A stretch of DNA of 64,000 nt, taken from positions 3,100,001 to 3,164,000 of the forward strand of contig OZ004589.1 of the NCBI GenBank assembly GCA_963924555.1. The letters run 5' to 3'. Within the stretch, counting starts at the first letter, position 1. Each line of letters opens with the position of its first letter. Position numbers and translations under genes: made by a program. The notes below the pieces were generated by a model that was not told where the DNA came from, made no database searches, and saw only the letters and a program-made list of their open reading frames with translations. Below, piece after piece: positions 9,782 through 21,500 of the stretch. Source of the DNA: Crambe crambe (Eukaryota > Porifera > Demospongiae > Poecilosclerida > Crambeidae).

Positions 9782-10746
9782 AGAGAAGAAGAAGAATATA
9801 GCGATTTACCTGCTTGCCGTATTTCTGAAACGGTAAGCTCGCTGGTCCTGAAACTTGGTCTGCACATTGTAGTAGGCTCTAGTAGGCTGGATAATCATTC
9901 ACAGTAGCTTTTGTTAGGTCTAAGTGGGGGAACTGGAATTTCACTTTTGTATTAGTCTATAGGCGGCGCGCGCGGCCGTCCGAGTCATCCCTACATAGAG
10001 TGCTACCGCACTCTCTGATAATAGAGAAGAAGAAGAATATAGCGATTTACCTGCTTGCCGTATTTCTGAAACGGTAAGCTCCCTGGTCCTGAAACTTGGT
10101 CTGCACATTGTAGTAGGCTCTAGTAGGCTGGATAATCATTCACAGTAGCTTTTGTTAGGTCTAAGTGGGGGAACTGGAATTTCACTTTTGTATTAGTCTA
10201 TAGGCGGCGCGCGCGGCCGTCCGAGTCATCCCTACATAGAGAGTGCTACCGCACTCTCTGATAGAGAAGAAGAAGAATATAGCGATTTACCTGCTTGCCG
10301 TATTTCTGAAACGGTAAGCTCCCTGGTCCTGAAACTTGGTCTGCACATTGTAGTAGGCTCTAGTAGGCTGGATAATCATTCACAGTAGCTTTTATTAGGT
10401 CTAAGTGGGAGAACTGGAATTTCACTTTAGTATTAGTCTATAGGCGGCGCGCGCGGCCGTCCGAGTCATCCCTACATAGAGAGTGCTACCGCACTCTCTG
10501 ATAATAGAGAAGAAGAAGAATATAGCGATTTACCTGCTTGCCGTATTTCTGAAACGGTAAGCTCCCTGGTCCTGAAACTTGGTCTGCACATTGTAGTAGG
10601 CTCTAGTAGGCTGGATAATCATTCACAGTAGCTTTTGTAAGGTCTAAGTGGGAGAACTAGAATTTCACTTTAGTATTAGTCTATAGGCGGCGCGCGCGGC
10701 CGTCCGAGTCATCCCTACATAGAGAGTGCTACCGCACTCTCTGATA
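9782..10746. repeat. Tandem array, four ~241-bp units
   Basis: Units begin near 9782, 10023, 10263 and 10506 with agagaagaagaagaatatag and contain a very GC-rich patch (ggcggcgcgcgcggccg) followed by catccctacatagag and the hairpin agtgctaccgcactctctgat. A single diverged unit lies at 25100-25341, and an inverted older one at 48040-48180. The units differ by only a few bases, so amplification is recent. Confidence 0.88.
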
Positions 10747-11186
10747 AAGAAATAGAACAAAAGTCAATTTTAGAACTCGTTTTTTTCTTATGTTAGCGAA
10801 TGAATTTTTGGCTTTTGAACATTCTCCTCTCTTCTTTGTAGATATAATAATTCACTGTAGCCTTCTGAGAACCTATAGAGTAAGGGTAGAAGAGAAAGAA
10901 GAGTTTTTAGTTTATACAATCCTATGACCTTTGACCCGCCATCCCTACTTAGAGAGTGCTAGCGCACTCTCTGATAAAGAAAAAGAACGAAAAGTCAATT
11001 TTAGAACTCGTTTTTTTCTTATGTTAGCGAATGAATTTTTGGCTTTTGAACATTCTCCTCTCTTCTTTGTAGATATAATAATTCACTGTAGCCTTCTGAG
11101 AACCTGTAGAGTAAGGGTAGAAGAGAAAGAAGAGTTTTTAGTTTATACTGTCCTATGGACTTTGACCTGCCATCCCTACTTCTCTG
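10747..11186. repeat. Tandem array, two ~231-bp units with the same terminal hairpin
   Basis: Units start near 10747 and 10977 (aaagaa...aaaagtcaattttagaac). The first ends with catccctacttagag plus agtgctagcgcactctctgat, the hairpin that closes the preceding array, although the unit bodies are unrelated. A degraded unit lies at 59740-59892. The second unit lacks most of the hairpin and abuts the transmembrane exon of receptor copy B. Confidence 0.8.
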
Positions 11187-14100
11187 ATACCTCCTATTCT
11201 TCTGCACTTTCAATACCAAGAGTATGATTATCACAACAAAAACAATCACCATCACCAATGCCGGTATTACCACCAATCACAACACTGCTAACTCCATCTA
11301 TACGTATACCTATGTAATACATCAGTATACCATAACTACTATAATCTTTAGAACTTACCTGAAAACTTGAGACCCCTGGCCAATGTCACTGGACTGAAGT
11401 CACCGGATCCAGCATTAGTGCTTGCTGATACTTGCACACCATAGTCACTGCTTGTCTCTAGGCCATTTATGGTTGCTTGATTGGAGTCACTACCACTCAC
11501 ATTCTTGTACATGGTGTTTGGTTCTTGTCATTTTGAACTACTTTGTTGGGGAAAGTAGGCCACAGTGTAATGTGTTATGAACCCATGGGCCTCAGAGATG
11601 CTCAGGGGAGTCCAGGACACCATCATCATACTTGCAGAGATCCTGTTTACTTCCACCCTCATTGGAGCAGTACTTGGTGCTAAAAATTTAATGTAGGAAT
11701 GAAACAATGATTCTGTTTTTGCATTTAAGTCATACTTAGTTCCTCTGTGAAATTCACAGCACCAAGACCAGCCATGTTCACTGCTCCAATGCTCACATTA
11801 TAAGGAACTCCAGGAACTATAATTAATATCTATCTAATTAATTGATTAATTAATTAATTATTAATTAATTAACTGTACTCTGTAATTATTTTTTATACCA
11901 AGGTTAGTCACTATGGAGCCATTTTGAACACTTTCATTCCTCCATGTCTTATTTCTGAGGTCAAGAATTGTGATACGATAATTTAGGATATTTCCATTAG
12001 GGGCTGAAGGTGGTAGCCAGGTGATCACCAATGTAGAAATATTAACAGAGTTTACTTGCAAATCTCTGATAGGACCAGCATCTATCAATTCACACATCGT
12101 ATAACTAGTTTATCAGCTAGAAGATCATCACTGATAACTCACAACTATCATTGGTATTAAATGAGTATTGTGAAGTATCCAAAACTTCAATCATGTTTCT
12201 GCTCTGTATTTTATAATAGTATGTTGTGGCTAGTTGCAGCGAGAGAAGTTGGGTAGAGTAGGTTTGATTATCAGCATTGGCATGAATCACTGGAGTTCTG
12301 TTTCTGAGTTGACCTGAGGCTGTTCCATACAACATTACATAACTCTCTGGCTTTGAGGCATTGTAAGGTTGTTGAATGAATGTCCACTGGATGGTAGCCT
12401 CTAATGATGTAGTGGAAGTAACCATGATTACATCGGGTACACGAGGAGCACCATCACCTTAATTAAATATTATTAGTTGCAATAATTATTGTATTGTAGC
12501 TAATAACTTACTACGAACTTTAAGAAGGAACATTTCAGTAATGTTGTATGTAGTATTGTTGGATAAGACAACAGTTACTTCACATAAATACATGGTATTG
12601 TTAATGGCAGTGGTGGCTCTGTTTATCTCTAGAACAAATTGCTGTTCCCCTGGTCCAGAAGTACTTATCACTTGTCTATTGTTGGAGACATTCAGCCATC
12701 GAATAGACTGCACAGTCAAGTTACTGGAGCAAGTGACACTAACAGATGAACCAAGTACATACACTCTTTTGTTTCCAGAGATCAGAATATCTGAAGTATT
12801 AGATGTACACATTGCACTTAAATACCTTTAAGCTTATGATTATTTTTGCACCATTATATCCAGTGACATTGGTTGGGAGCTTCCATTGCTGACTGTGCAG
12901 GTGAAAGATCCACTGTAGTCTCTGATGTCAGAGCTGGTGATGGAGAGGAGGTTGTGGTAAGTGGCATTAGCTGTGTCCACCACTCTCTGGCTCTGTTGAT
13001 GGGAGGGGCTAGAAGGAGATATGGTCACACCATCCTTCCTAATAGTGACACTATTAGCTGGACCCCCAGTAGATATGCAGGTCAGAGTGCGAGATGAATG
13101 AGAATAGGATAACAAAGACTCTGATGGAGTACCTACGTATTATGTGTATGAGATTTATTAAGATTACAATGTAGCTATATTCCACATTTCACCTTCATCC
13201 GGGCTATACAATCCAATATAAATTGACTGGTTTACATTCCTTCCATCCAACACTTCACAGTGATAGAGTCCAGTGGGTCCCATGGCACTATTCCTCCGAT
13301 TCAAGAGTACTGCACTGGGTCCTCTGCTTCTGCTGAAGTCAAGCATACCTTCTTCTACTGCACTTCTATCAGGAAAGAACCATCCACCATTGGCACCTCC
13401 ATCACTTCCTCTACAGCAACAACTTCTATTGGTGAAGCAGTACAGAGCATTAATGTTGAATCCAATATCTGTTATGGTCACAATACTGTTATTGAAGTAC
13501 AACTCTCCTCTAAGGTTGAACCCAACACCTGTATCCAAGAATAATCATTAGAAGAATTATTTGGAGCAAAAATACATACCATTAGGTATTGCTGTATTGA
13601 CTTCAAGGACGGAGCTGTAGGATCCAGTATGATCACCAACAACAGCTGCCACCTCAAAGGAGTAGGTGGAATGAATTAGCAGTCTATTGATACTGAACAT
13701 TGTGCTGTTAGGATCGGTGATATTAGCAACAATTCTAAATGTTTTAGAGGAGACTCCATGACGCACTTTGTACCCTATTATGTCACCATTACGATCAGCA
13801 CAGTTCACTTCATTCCACTGGATGGTAATGTCCACCACTCCCACAGTCATAGTTGTGACTGAAGTGGGACCAGCACTGGGAACTGGGGGAATGTACATAC
13901 AAAAGTGATTGAAGTCTATTAGTAATTTACAGTCAATTTAATTCTGAATTCAAAGTTACATTTCATGCATGCACATGCAATCCGGGAGTCAAGTTGACAG
14001 AAATAGATTACTGTGTAGGCTATAGACACAGTAGCCTGTGTAGCATTTCAACAGCAGGCCTTGTCTATGGTGACACTCACACATGCAATACCTGGTGTAT

Positions 14101-15333
14101 CAATGGTGGCTGTTGTTTTGATTATGCTCATTCCTTGATCATTTTGGGCTCTAAGAATGATGGTGTAGTCAGTGTTCTCTAGAAGACCACTCAGAATGTG
14201 TGATCTTGAAATGTTGGAGATGGAACCTATTGTATCTGTACCTATTTCCATACATCCTCTGACAGTGTAATTGTATGAAATCTCAAAGGAATTGATGGGT
14301 ACTGTAGATACATTCCAAGTAATGATAATTGATGTGGCATTAATTGTGATCAGTGACCGATAAGTCCCTTATAGGATCAGGTCTCACGGCTGGGGAGATG
14401 ATATTCTAATTAAAGTACAAAGTACAGACAACATCAATAAGACCCCTATGAGTGACTGTAATGGTCATTGCATTGGTTGCATCGTTAGTATCAGTCAGGT
14501 ATGGAGAAAATATCGTCACTGTGCATCTGTACTGGCCACCATCACTGCACCTCAGTGGATTGAAAGTGAGCTGTTGTGAAGTGGATATACAAGAACTATA
14601 TCTCCAATTCTGTCCCATTGGTAAGTGATAGAAGCAGATAGAGACTGTATTCCATTGACATTACATGTTAGCATAATAGTGCTGTCCTTCAGTTAATTGT
14701 CCACTCCCTGAGATAGTGACTGAGAAGGTTGGTGCTATAAAGGAATAATTCTGACTAAACCATTAATAATTGAGTATATTATGTGTGGCTAACCATGAAC
14801 AGTGACCTCCACGCTATTACTTATATTAGTAGAATTGTCCCATGTCACTTGGCAGCTGTACCTTCCAGAGTCAGATTCTTTAAGTAGTGAGAAGAATAAG
14901 ATACTTGATGTCTGATTACTCAAATTTCGATCATCCTTCAACCATATGTAGCTGGATGTTATGTTAGTGGTGTTTTCTCCATAAAAAAAAAGAGGCATTG
15001 CAAGTGAGTGTGTGATTCTCTCCAGCTGTCAATTTGCTACTATTTCCGATTATTGTGACCACCAATGGTTGGATCCATCATCACATTAGCTGTAATTAAA
15101 ATAATAATTATTAACAGCTTAAAATTAATCTGAGCATCAGATAGCTACAGTTTGCTAGTGAAGTACGTATCTGCTTGTCATTATTAGCTAACTAGAGTAC
15201 CTATAAGGCCTAGAAAAGCCCATGCAGATACACGCTGAATTGCTACATAGCTATCACTCATTATAGTTACTTTACCTGGTGCAATGTCTAATACAAAGCA
15301 GCAAAACACTGCTAGCACCACTCCAATCTTCAT
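11187..15333 (-). pseudogene. Receptor copy B: decayed Ig/FN3 transmembrane receptor
   Basis: The gene begins with a signal-peptide exon (15276-15333, MKIGVVLAVFCCFVLDIAPG). Two Ig exons follow (~15089-14791 and ~14735-14400), then FN3 (~14340-14048) and FN3 (13580-13882). The family-type Ig exon 13193-13528 has NALYCFTNRSCCCRG and LLNRRNSAMGPTGLYHC. After it come Ig (13132 down to ~12840), Ig (12812-12486), three FN3 stretches (12425-12117, 12097-11861, ~11680-11376) and a transmembrane exon near 11190-11276. Several exons keep phase-1 boundaries. The first two Ig exons need several reading-frame changes, the 12840 exon lacks a GT donor, and the transmembrane exon is frame-broken against copy Y. 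No cytoplasmic exon follows; tandem satellite begins at 11186. I read it as a pseudogene, although indel errors in the assembly could mimic some breaks. Confidence 0.75.
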
Positions 15334-15619
15334 CTCACCAACTTTTAGTTAGAAACTTTTTCTAGTCATACAGCTAATTTAGGGAAATTGCAATTGCATT
15401 GTTATTAGCTACTGATGATGAAAATAAAACTGCAGGAAAACTAAACTTGCTACATTGCTATTATTGACAATAGCTACTAAAGCAAAAGACAAAACATTTA
15501 GCTATGTAAATCGAAATTTTATATGCAGTTATATCATTATATTGATAGTCAATGACACATTGTATTTGTATATGTAGTTGAACATTTTTGTTTATAAAAC
15601 ATCATACCATTGCTATTGT

Positions 15620-16020
15620 CCATCTAGCTGTCTCTTTGACCTACGTACTAATGTACGTAGCTAGCTAAACTGAATTCCCAAACTGTTTCTGATTACAGAG
15701 ACGGTGCATGTGAATGCATGGTTGTATAGAAAAAGAGGCAGTGAATCCATGGTGGCTCTATATCTCCATGATGTTTTCTATATGTACAATACATACAATA
15801 CAGCTATAGAAAAAAAACAACAACCATCATAAGGGGGCAAGATATGTAGTCTATATATATGACTGGTTCTTTTTGATGGGAATTCATCATGCACAGCTAT
15901 GTACGTACCTTGTTTGAGACCATGCAGTCTCCTGCTCTCTGAAATCCTGATATGGCTTTCCATGGTGGACTGGAAGATGTTGACCACAGCTTCTGCCTTC
16001 ATGTATTCCATGAAGGAATG
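15620..16020 (-). pseudogene. Orphan 3' end of a receptor PTP gene
   Basis: Positions 15905-16011 copy the penultimate exon of receptor A (16832-16967): the [11 protein letters not shown] stretch and the donor after VSNK/GLKQ are recognisable. The flanking ~300 bp also matches the sequence downstream of receptor A (gggggcaagat, cagtgaatccat). The HCx5R part is missing, so this is a remnant lying between genes A and B. Confidence 0.7.
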
Positions 16021-16667
16021 TATAGTTGAAGGTGTAATTTTTGCTTATGAAATATTTTTACCATAAACTAGCTATATTGCTAGCTAGGGACTGCCAACAT
16101 AGTTTATAGGTTATCGAAAGTGAACTCCATGGTTGATCTTGAATGTATTTATCATGTGTGCCTAAACTAGCTAGCCTAGCTTGACCAAAAGTGAGATTGC
16201 AAATAGCTATTTATGTAGTCTTTCATTACATATCTATGACATCAGTCAAGAGCATATAATTAAAGAATAATAGGTCAGTAAAAAAAAAGAATAACAGCTG
16301 GAATTAAAGAATAGAATAATAGGGAAGCAAAAAAGCATCATGCCAATCCCTATAGCTATCTCTTTGACCTACTGATATATATAGCTAGCTATATATAGGT
16401 CAAACTGAATTCCCAAACTTTTTCGGTGATTAGCTATGTATAGCCTTGTTATTGGATCGTTTTATTTCATAATTGCATTAAAAAAGAAACAGTGAATCCA
16501 CAGTGGTATAAAATTACTCTATCTCCATGATGTGTTCTATGAATACTGTATATTATAAGCTATGAAAAAACAACAGCTATTAATCAATTTTTCTTGTTCT
16601 ATAAGGGGGCAAGATGTTTACAAAAATTGAGTTAACTACTGTCACTTGGTTTATTGTCTAGCTACAT

Positions 16668-18569
16668 CTAAATGATCTCTTTGAAGTTAGCATATGCATC
16701 AAAGCCATCCAAAAAATCGGCCAATACTTGATGACAAACTTCAAAATCCTCCTAAGAATCAAATTCATTAACAAGTTCAATCATGATTATTCTGTATGAC
16801 TGGTTCTTTTTTATGGGGATCTATCATGTACCTTGTTTGAGACCAATCCTGCTCTTTGAATCCTGATGGCTTTGATGAACTGGAAGATGTTGACCACAGC
16901 CTCTGCTTTCATGCGTTCCATCTGAGCATGCATGGTGATGAAGGCACCAGTCCGACCAACTCCATCACTACATGAAACAAAATGATAGGTAACAGCTGTA
17001 GCTAGTCAATAGCCCACTGATGCATACATCATTGACCACCTTTCAGCTATTATTCATGTTTCAGTTACTTAGCTTTTGAGTATCAGGTAATAAATTTAAA
17101 CATACTTGCACATGACCACAATTGCCTTGTTTCCTGATCCCATCTGAACCTTCTGCACTAAGTTTGCTATTTCCAACAAAGGCGTGGTCACTAGAGGGAC
17201 CCCATCTTGAGGCCATTTCACATACTGGAACTGAGTGACAGTAAATCCATTTTGTGAGACAGACGTCCTGGAGTGATTCTCTGAGGATGATATCTCCATC
17301 TTCCTGATTATGAAATCATTATTGTTCTCCTGCGAAGTTAGTGTGACTGAAAATTTGGCAAAAGTTTCGCTGTCTCCTTTAACCTTTGGCCAATACTGGT
17401 GGCACACTTCCTATTGAATATATTATAATTAGCAAGCTTTGCATAATAAAATGTAATATAAATTCACTTCCTATTATAATTATGTGCATAGCCAAATTTC
17501 TGTAGATCAGTACAGAAAACCAACCAAAAGGCCCAGCTGTGTCCCAGAAACAGGTTTCCACCCTCAGTTATTATTAGCTCACTAAGTTTGCAATAATAGC
17601 TAACAGCTGTATGCTTTGTATTTCAAAGTCTCATTTGGGACCTAGCTGAAAGTAGCCAAATGAATACCTGTCATCATTTGACTGGTATAGAATTGAGACA
17701 TAGTTTATAACAAAATTGAGTAATTAGCTAATTAGCTAATGATTATTTTTACAATGAAAAATTTCCAACTTGTACGGTCATAACCAGTATGAGCTATATC
17801 TGCTTTAGTTGAGAATTGAGAAAATCTCTAAGGGCCAAGTGGACACTGATAGAATCGTCATGAGGTGTCTAATAAACTAGCTACCTCCCCGTTCTCTTCA
17901 GTCTTGCACAGCATGACAATGCACTTCACTTCCTGCTCCCAAACCATCCTCCAGAAGTCATTAACAGTGTGTGGGAGTGGTCCCTGAGTAGCAATGTATG
18001 CTTTCTTCTGTCTGTAACCCTTTACCAAGGAATAAATAAGGTAAAGGGTCGTCACAGCAATAAGTCATTAATAATACCTCAACAAAACTAGCATTGATGT
18101 AATCAGATGCTTGTACTGGCAATAGTTGAAGATGTACTCGACTGTGGTTATCTATAATGGAGCATACAATACTTTTAAACTGTTTACACTTTTATCTGCA
18201 TAGCTAGTAGTGCTTACAAGGAATCTTCTTTTCATAGCGGTTCTTTGTGATATTGTGCTCACTATTGGCATCTGAACAGTCAATATCAAGAATTTCACTG
18301 GAAACTTTCTCCAGGATCTAAAGGCAAAATCAATATGATGTTGGCTAGCTACATAATTATTAATCTCCCATTACCAGCTGACAAAGCTATAGTAGCTATA
18401 ATATTGATTTCCATGTTACCTCATACTGTTTTTGGAAACCAGATCCAGAACCTGACTGAACAGTTCTGCGAAGTCGGCTTATAGCAACTCTTATGTTGGT
18501 AGCTTCTATCTCTGTCTCCCCACAAGTGAACAGCTCATCCAAGGCATTGTGAATGAAGATATATTGAGA
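16668..18569 (-). other. PTP domain D2 of receptor A (probable pseudophosphatase)
   Basis: Seven exons. The domain keeps [13 protein letters not shown] and [14 protein letters not shown]. The WPD loop reads [10 protein letters not shown] (acid replaced by Gln) and the signature loop reads VVMCNDGVGRTG (His of HCx5R replaced by Met, Ser-Ala by Asn-Asp). The general acid is therefore lost and the loop altered, as in regulatory D2 domains of other receptor PTPs. The Cys and Arg remain, so weak activity cannot be excluded. Confidence 0.85.
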
Positions 18570-21500
18570 CTAATTGATAAAATAATCAGTAATAGACTAT
18601 ATATATATAGCCCACTCTTCCTAGCAAATTCACTGACTATGGCATATCTATTAATGAAACAACTTGTCATCATTTGAATCGATTCATATAACTCACAAGG
18701 GTTTGATGATGATACTACACTTGCTAGTATAGGCTATGTAAGTGTGAGATTTAACCCTTTTTTTTTTTTTTTTTGAAAAAACTGTGGTACCAGATAAATC
18801 TATATTTTCCATCTACACAATTAGTGTTAGCTATAATTATATGTATACGTAATTATAGCTAGTCTGCTAACCAGAGTCTGCACCATCATCACCCTTTGCT
18901 TCCTCAGGTTGCACACAAACTCGTGGATGTTGATAGTGTTCTCATTCTTGATCCTCTCCAGCATGGAGTCCAGTGTGATGAAGGTCCCTGTCCTCCCCAC
19001 ACCAGCACTGCAGTGCACCAGTAGCAGGTCCTCCTTGGAGTAAGGATGGATCTTTCTCACTCTCCTGATGAAGTTGATCATGGAGACTGCATTGGCAGGA
19101 ACTCCATGATCAGGCCATGCCATGTAGTGGAACATGGTGATTTCAAGGGGTGAGACCTCGGGCTCATCACTCTGTGAGAGAGGAGGGTACAAGGGGGAGG
19201 GATGATAGAGGAGGTATCAGCAAACATGTTTATATATATTTACATGTTGAAACTAACTGAAAGTTTTCATTTAGAGAATTTGGCATTGTTTATTATACAG
19301 TAAAAATAATAGCAGCTCTACAGCAGCTGCATGTTTCAAGACAATAATGCCATTGTTATACCAACATCATCTGTGTATGTAAAAACATTGGAATGAAAGA
19401 ATGTAGAATAGGTACTTCACAGTAGCTATTATTCTTTGAGACTCACTTTAGTGACTCTCATCTTTCTTATAGCAAAGTCAGCCAAGATAATCATAGATTC
19501 GAACTCTATACAAAAAGTACTTCCAGGTGCCGGAATAAATGGGTCATCAGCACTTTCAGGCCAGTACTTCTCACACTTTTTCTGAAGTCAAAAGAAAGCA
19601 TACATGCATGGATGCATGTATTTAAGTACATATGAAGCTACATTGAGCTATGTCAAAGGAGTATAGCTATACAGTGTGGGTCTATAGCTAATAGATATAG
19701 CTATAGCTAGATACTATAATTATCAGAGAGTGTGGTAGCATTCTCTATGTAGGGTTTCAGCGGAATGAGCGTGGCTTTCTCTCATTAGAACAATACAAAC
19801 TGGACTCTCTGTATCTCTTCTATTCTTGTTATAGCTAATTATACACGCTAAGTAAAAAATTGATTCAAAGAAAAACATTTTTGGTTCCATGCTTCCCTAC
19901 ACATTATAGCACATACTCTGCCTTCGAAAACCCTTGTGAGCATAACTATAGTAGGAATACGCTGCTCCCACATCATTCGCCAGAAATCCTCCAATGTATT
20001 ACACATTGGACCTGCAAGAAAATACAATGATATCTGCATGGTATTGTAATTGTATAATTATGTGTACCCTGTGCTCCAATATACACATTCTTTCTCTTGT
20101 ATCCCTGCAATTATCAGAAAAGATCTTCCTATATCTACGTATATGTTAATCAGAATTAGCTACTAACATCAATGTTGCTGGCATTAATGTAGTCTGAATG
20201 GTCCACTTCTGGTAGAGTCTTCAGGATCACTCGATTAAAATCATCTATACACAGAGAACACTAATAATAAGAATGTACTAAGAATCTATTATTCCTCCAG
20301 CTTACAAGGAAAGATGTTTGCAAAGCGATTACAAGCCTGGTTTTCAGTTATTTGAGAAACGCTATAGTCAGCTTGTGGGGAATTTTGCACATCCTGAAAA
20401 ATATGATGATAAACAAAATTCTCTCCCCCCCCCCCCCCCCCCCCCCCCAATTAGCTTAAATGTAGCTATTCACTTACATCATATTCCACTTCAAACCACT
20501 TGTCTCTGTCACTATGCATATACTGGACATGTTCCCCAAATTTGTCAACAGGTATAGGATCCTTAACTGAAATCATGGAATTGTTACTAAAGTGAATCAT
20601 TCTGTATCTAGCTATCATCATACTTTATTAGTCCATTAGCTACTTACTTACCAGTAACCTGTTCACTCCTATTCATTCCTTCAGTTGTTGATACATCTCC
20701 AAGTTCAATGTCCATTTTTTTCATTGTAGAATTACACTGTGAATCGGTTGCATCTTTTTCTATTAAAAGAGAAGAATGCCTCTTCACTAGAGATAGCTTT
20801 CGTTTTTTATTTTGACGATATCTATAAAATGAGTCAAAAGTAAGTTCATTTTTGGCAAGTTCAGAGTAGCTAAATACATTTCTGGCTCATTATTTTAAAA
20901 GATGTCCCACGTCAAACTTCATTAAACTACGAAATTGCTGAGACTTATGAGCATAAATCAGAGGAGGATGTAGCTAATCAACTAAATACTAGAATAAAAA
21001 ATACAACTCATAATTTCAGCAGTTTCAAAAACATTTGAGCCATCTGGAGTTAGCTAGCTACCTGCTTACTTAAAGACTGCATCGATATAAATAACATAAT
21101 AAACACACTTAAAACAAGGATAGCTATTAATTTATGAGCTCACTTAATGAATATCACAATCACAAAGAGAAAAATCAGCGCTAATAACAATACCAGTATT
21201 CCACCCAAAACAGCACCAACTAAAGTATTTAGTTCTGCATAACAAGGGAAAGTAAAGAGTAAATATTGACTATCTACATGGGATATACAGTAGTTATGAC
21301 CATTCATAGTGGGAGGTGTAGATAACACAGAAGTGGAAGACATCGTTGAAGTGGATGGAGAAGGAGTAATAATGTTTGAAGAAGGTGTAGCAGATGTGGT
21401 GAGAGATGTGCTGGTTGCATTGGGAGATGCAGTGGAAGATGAGGCAGCAATAGGAGATGTGGTGGGAGATGTGCTTGCAGGGGGTGATGCAGTGGAAGAT

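Larger units (their letters stand above)
18872..20566 (-). other. PTP domain D1 of receptor A (catalytic)
   Basis: Seven exons covering [12 protein letters not shown], the NRF loop, [36 protein letters not shown], the intact WPD loop ([11 protein letters not shown]) and the intact signature [13 protein letters not shown]. The Q-loop MMVQTL continues into the next exon as SQYIFIH. All catalytic residues of a classical PTP are present. Confidence 0.93.

Noticed and set aside
9782..10746. Regular repeats considered as a CRISPR array
   Set aside because: Units are ~241 bp and identical throughout with no repeat-spacer pattern; the genome is eukaryotic.
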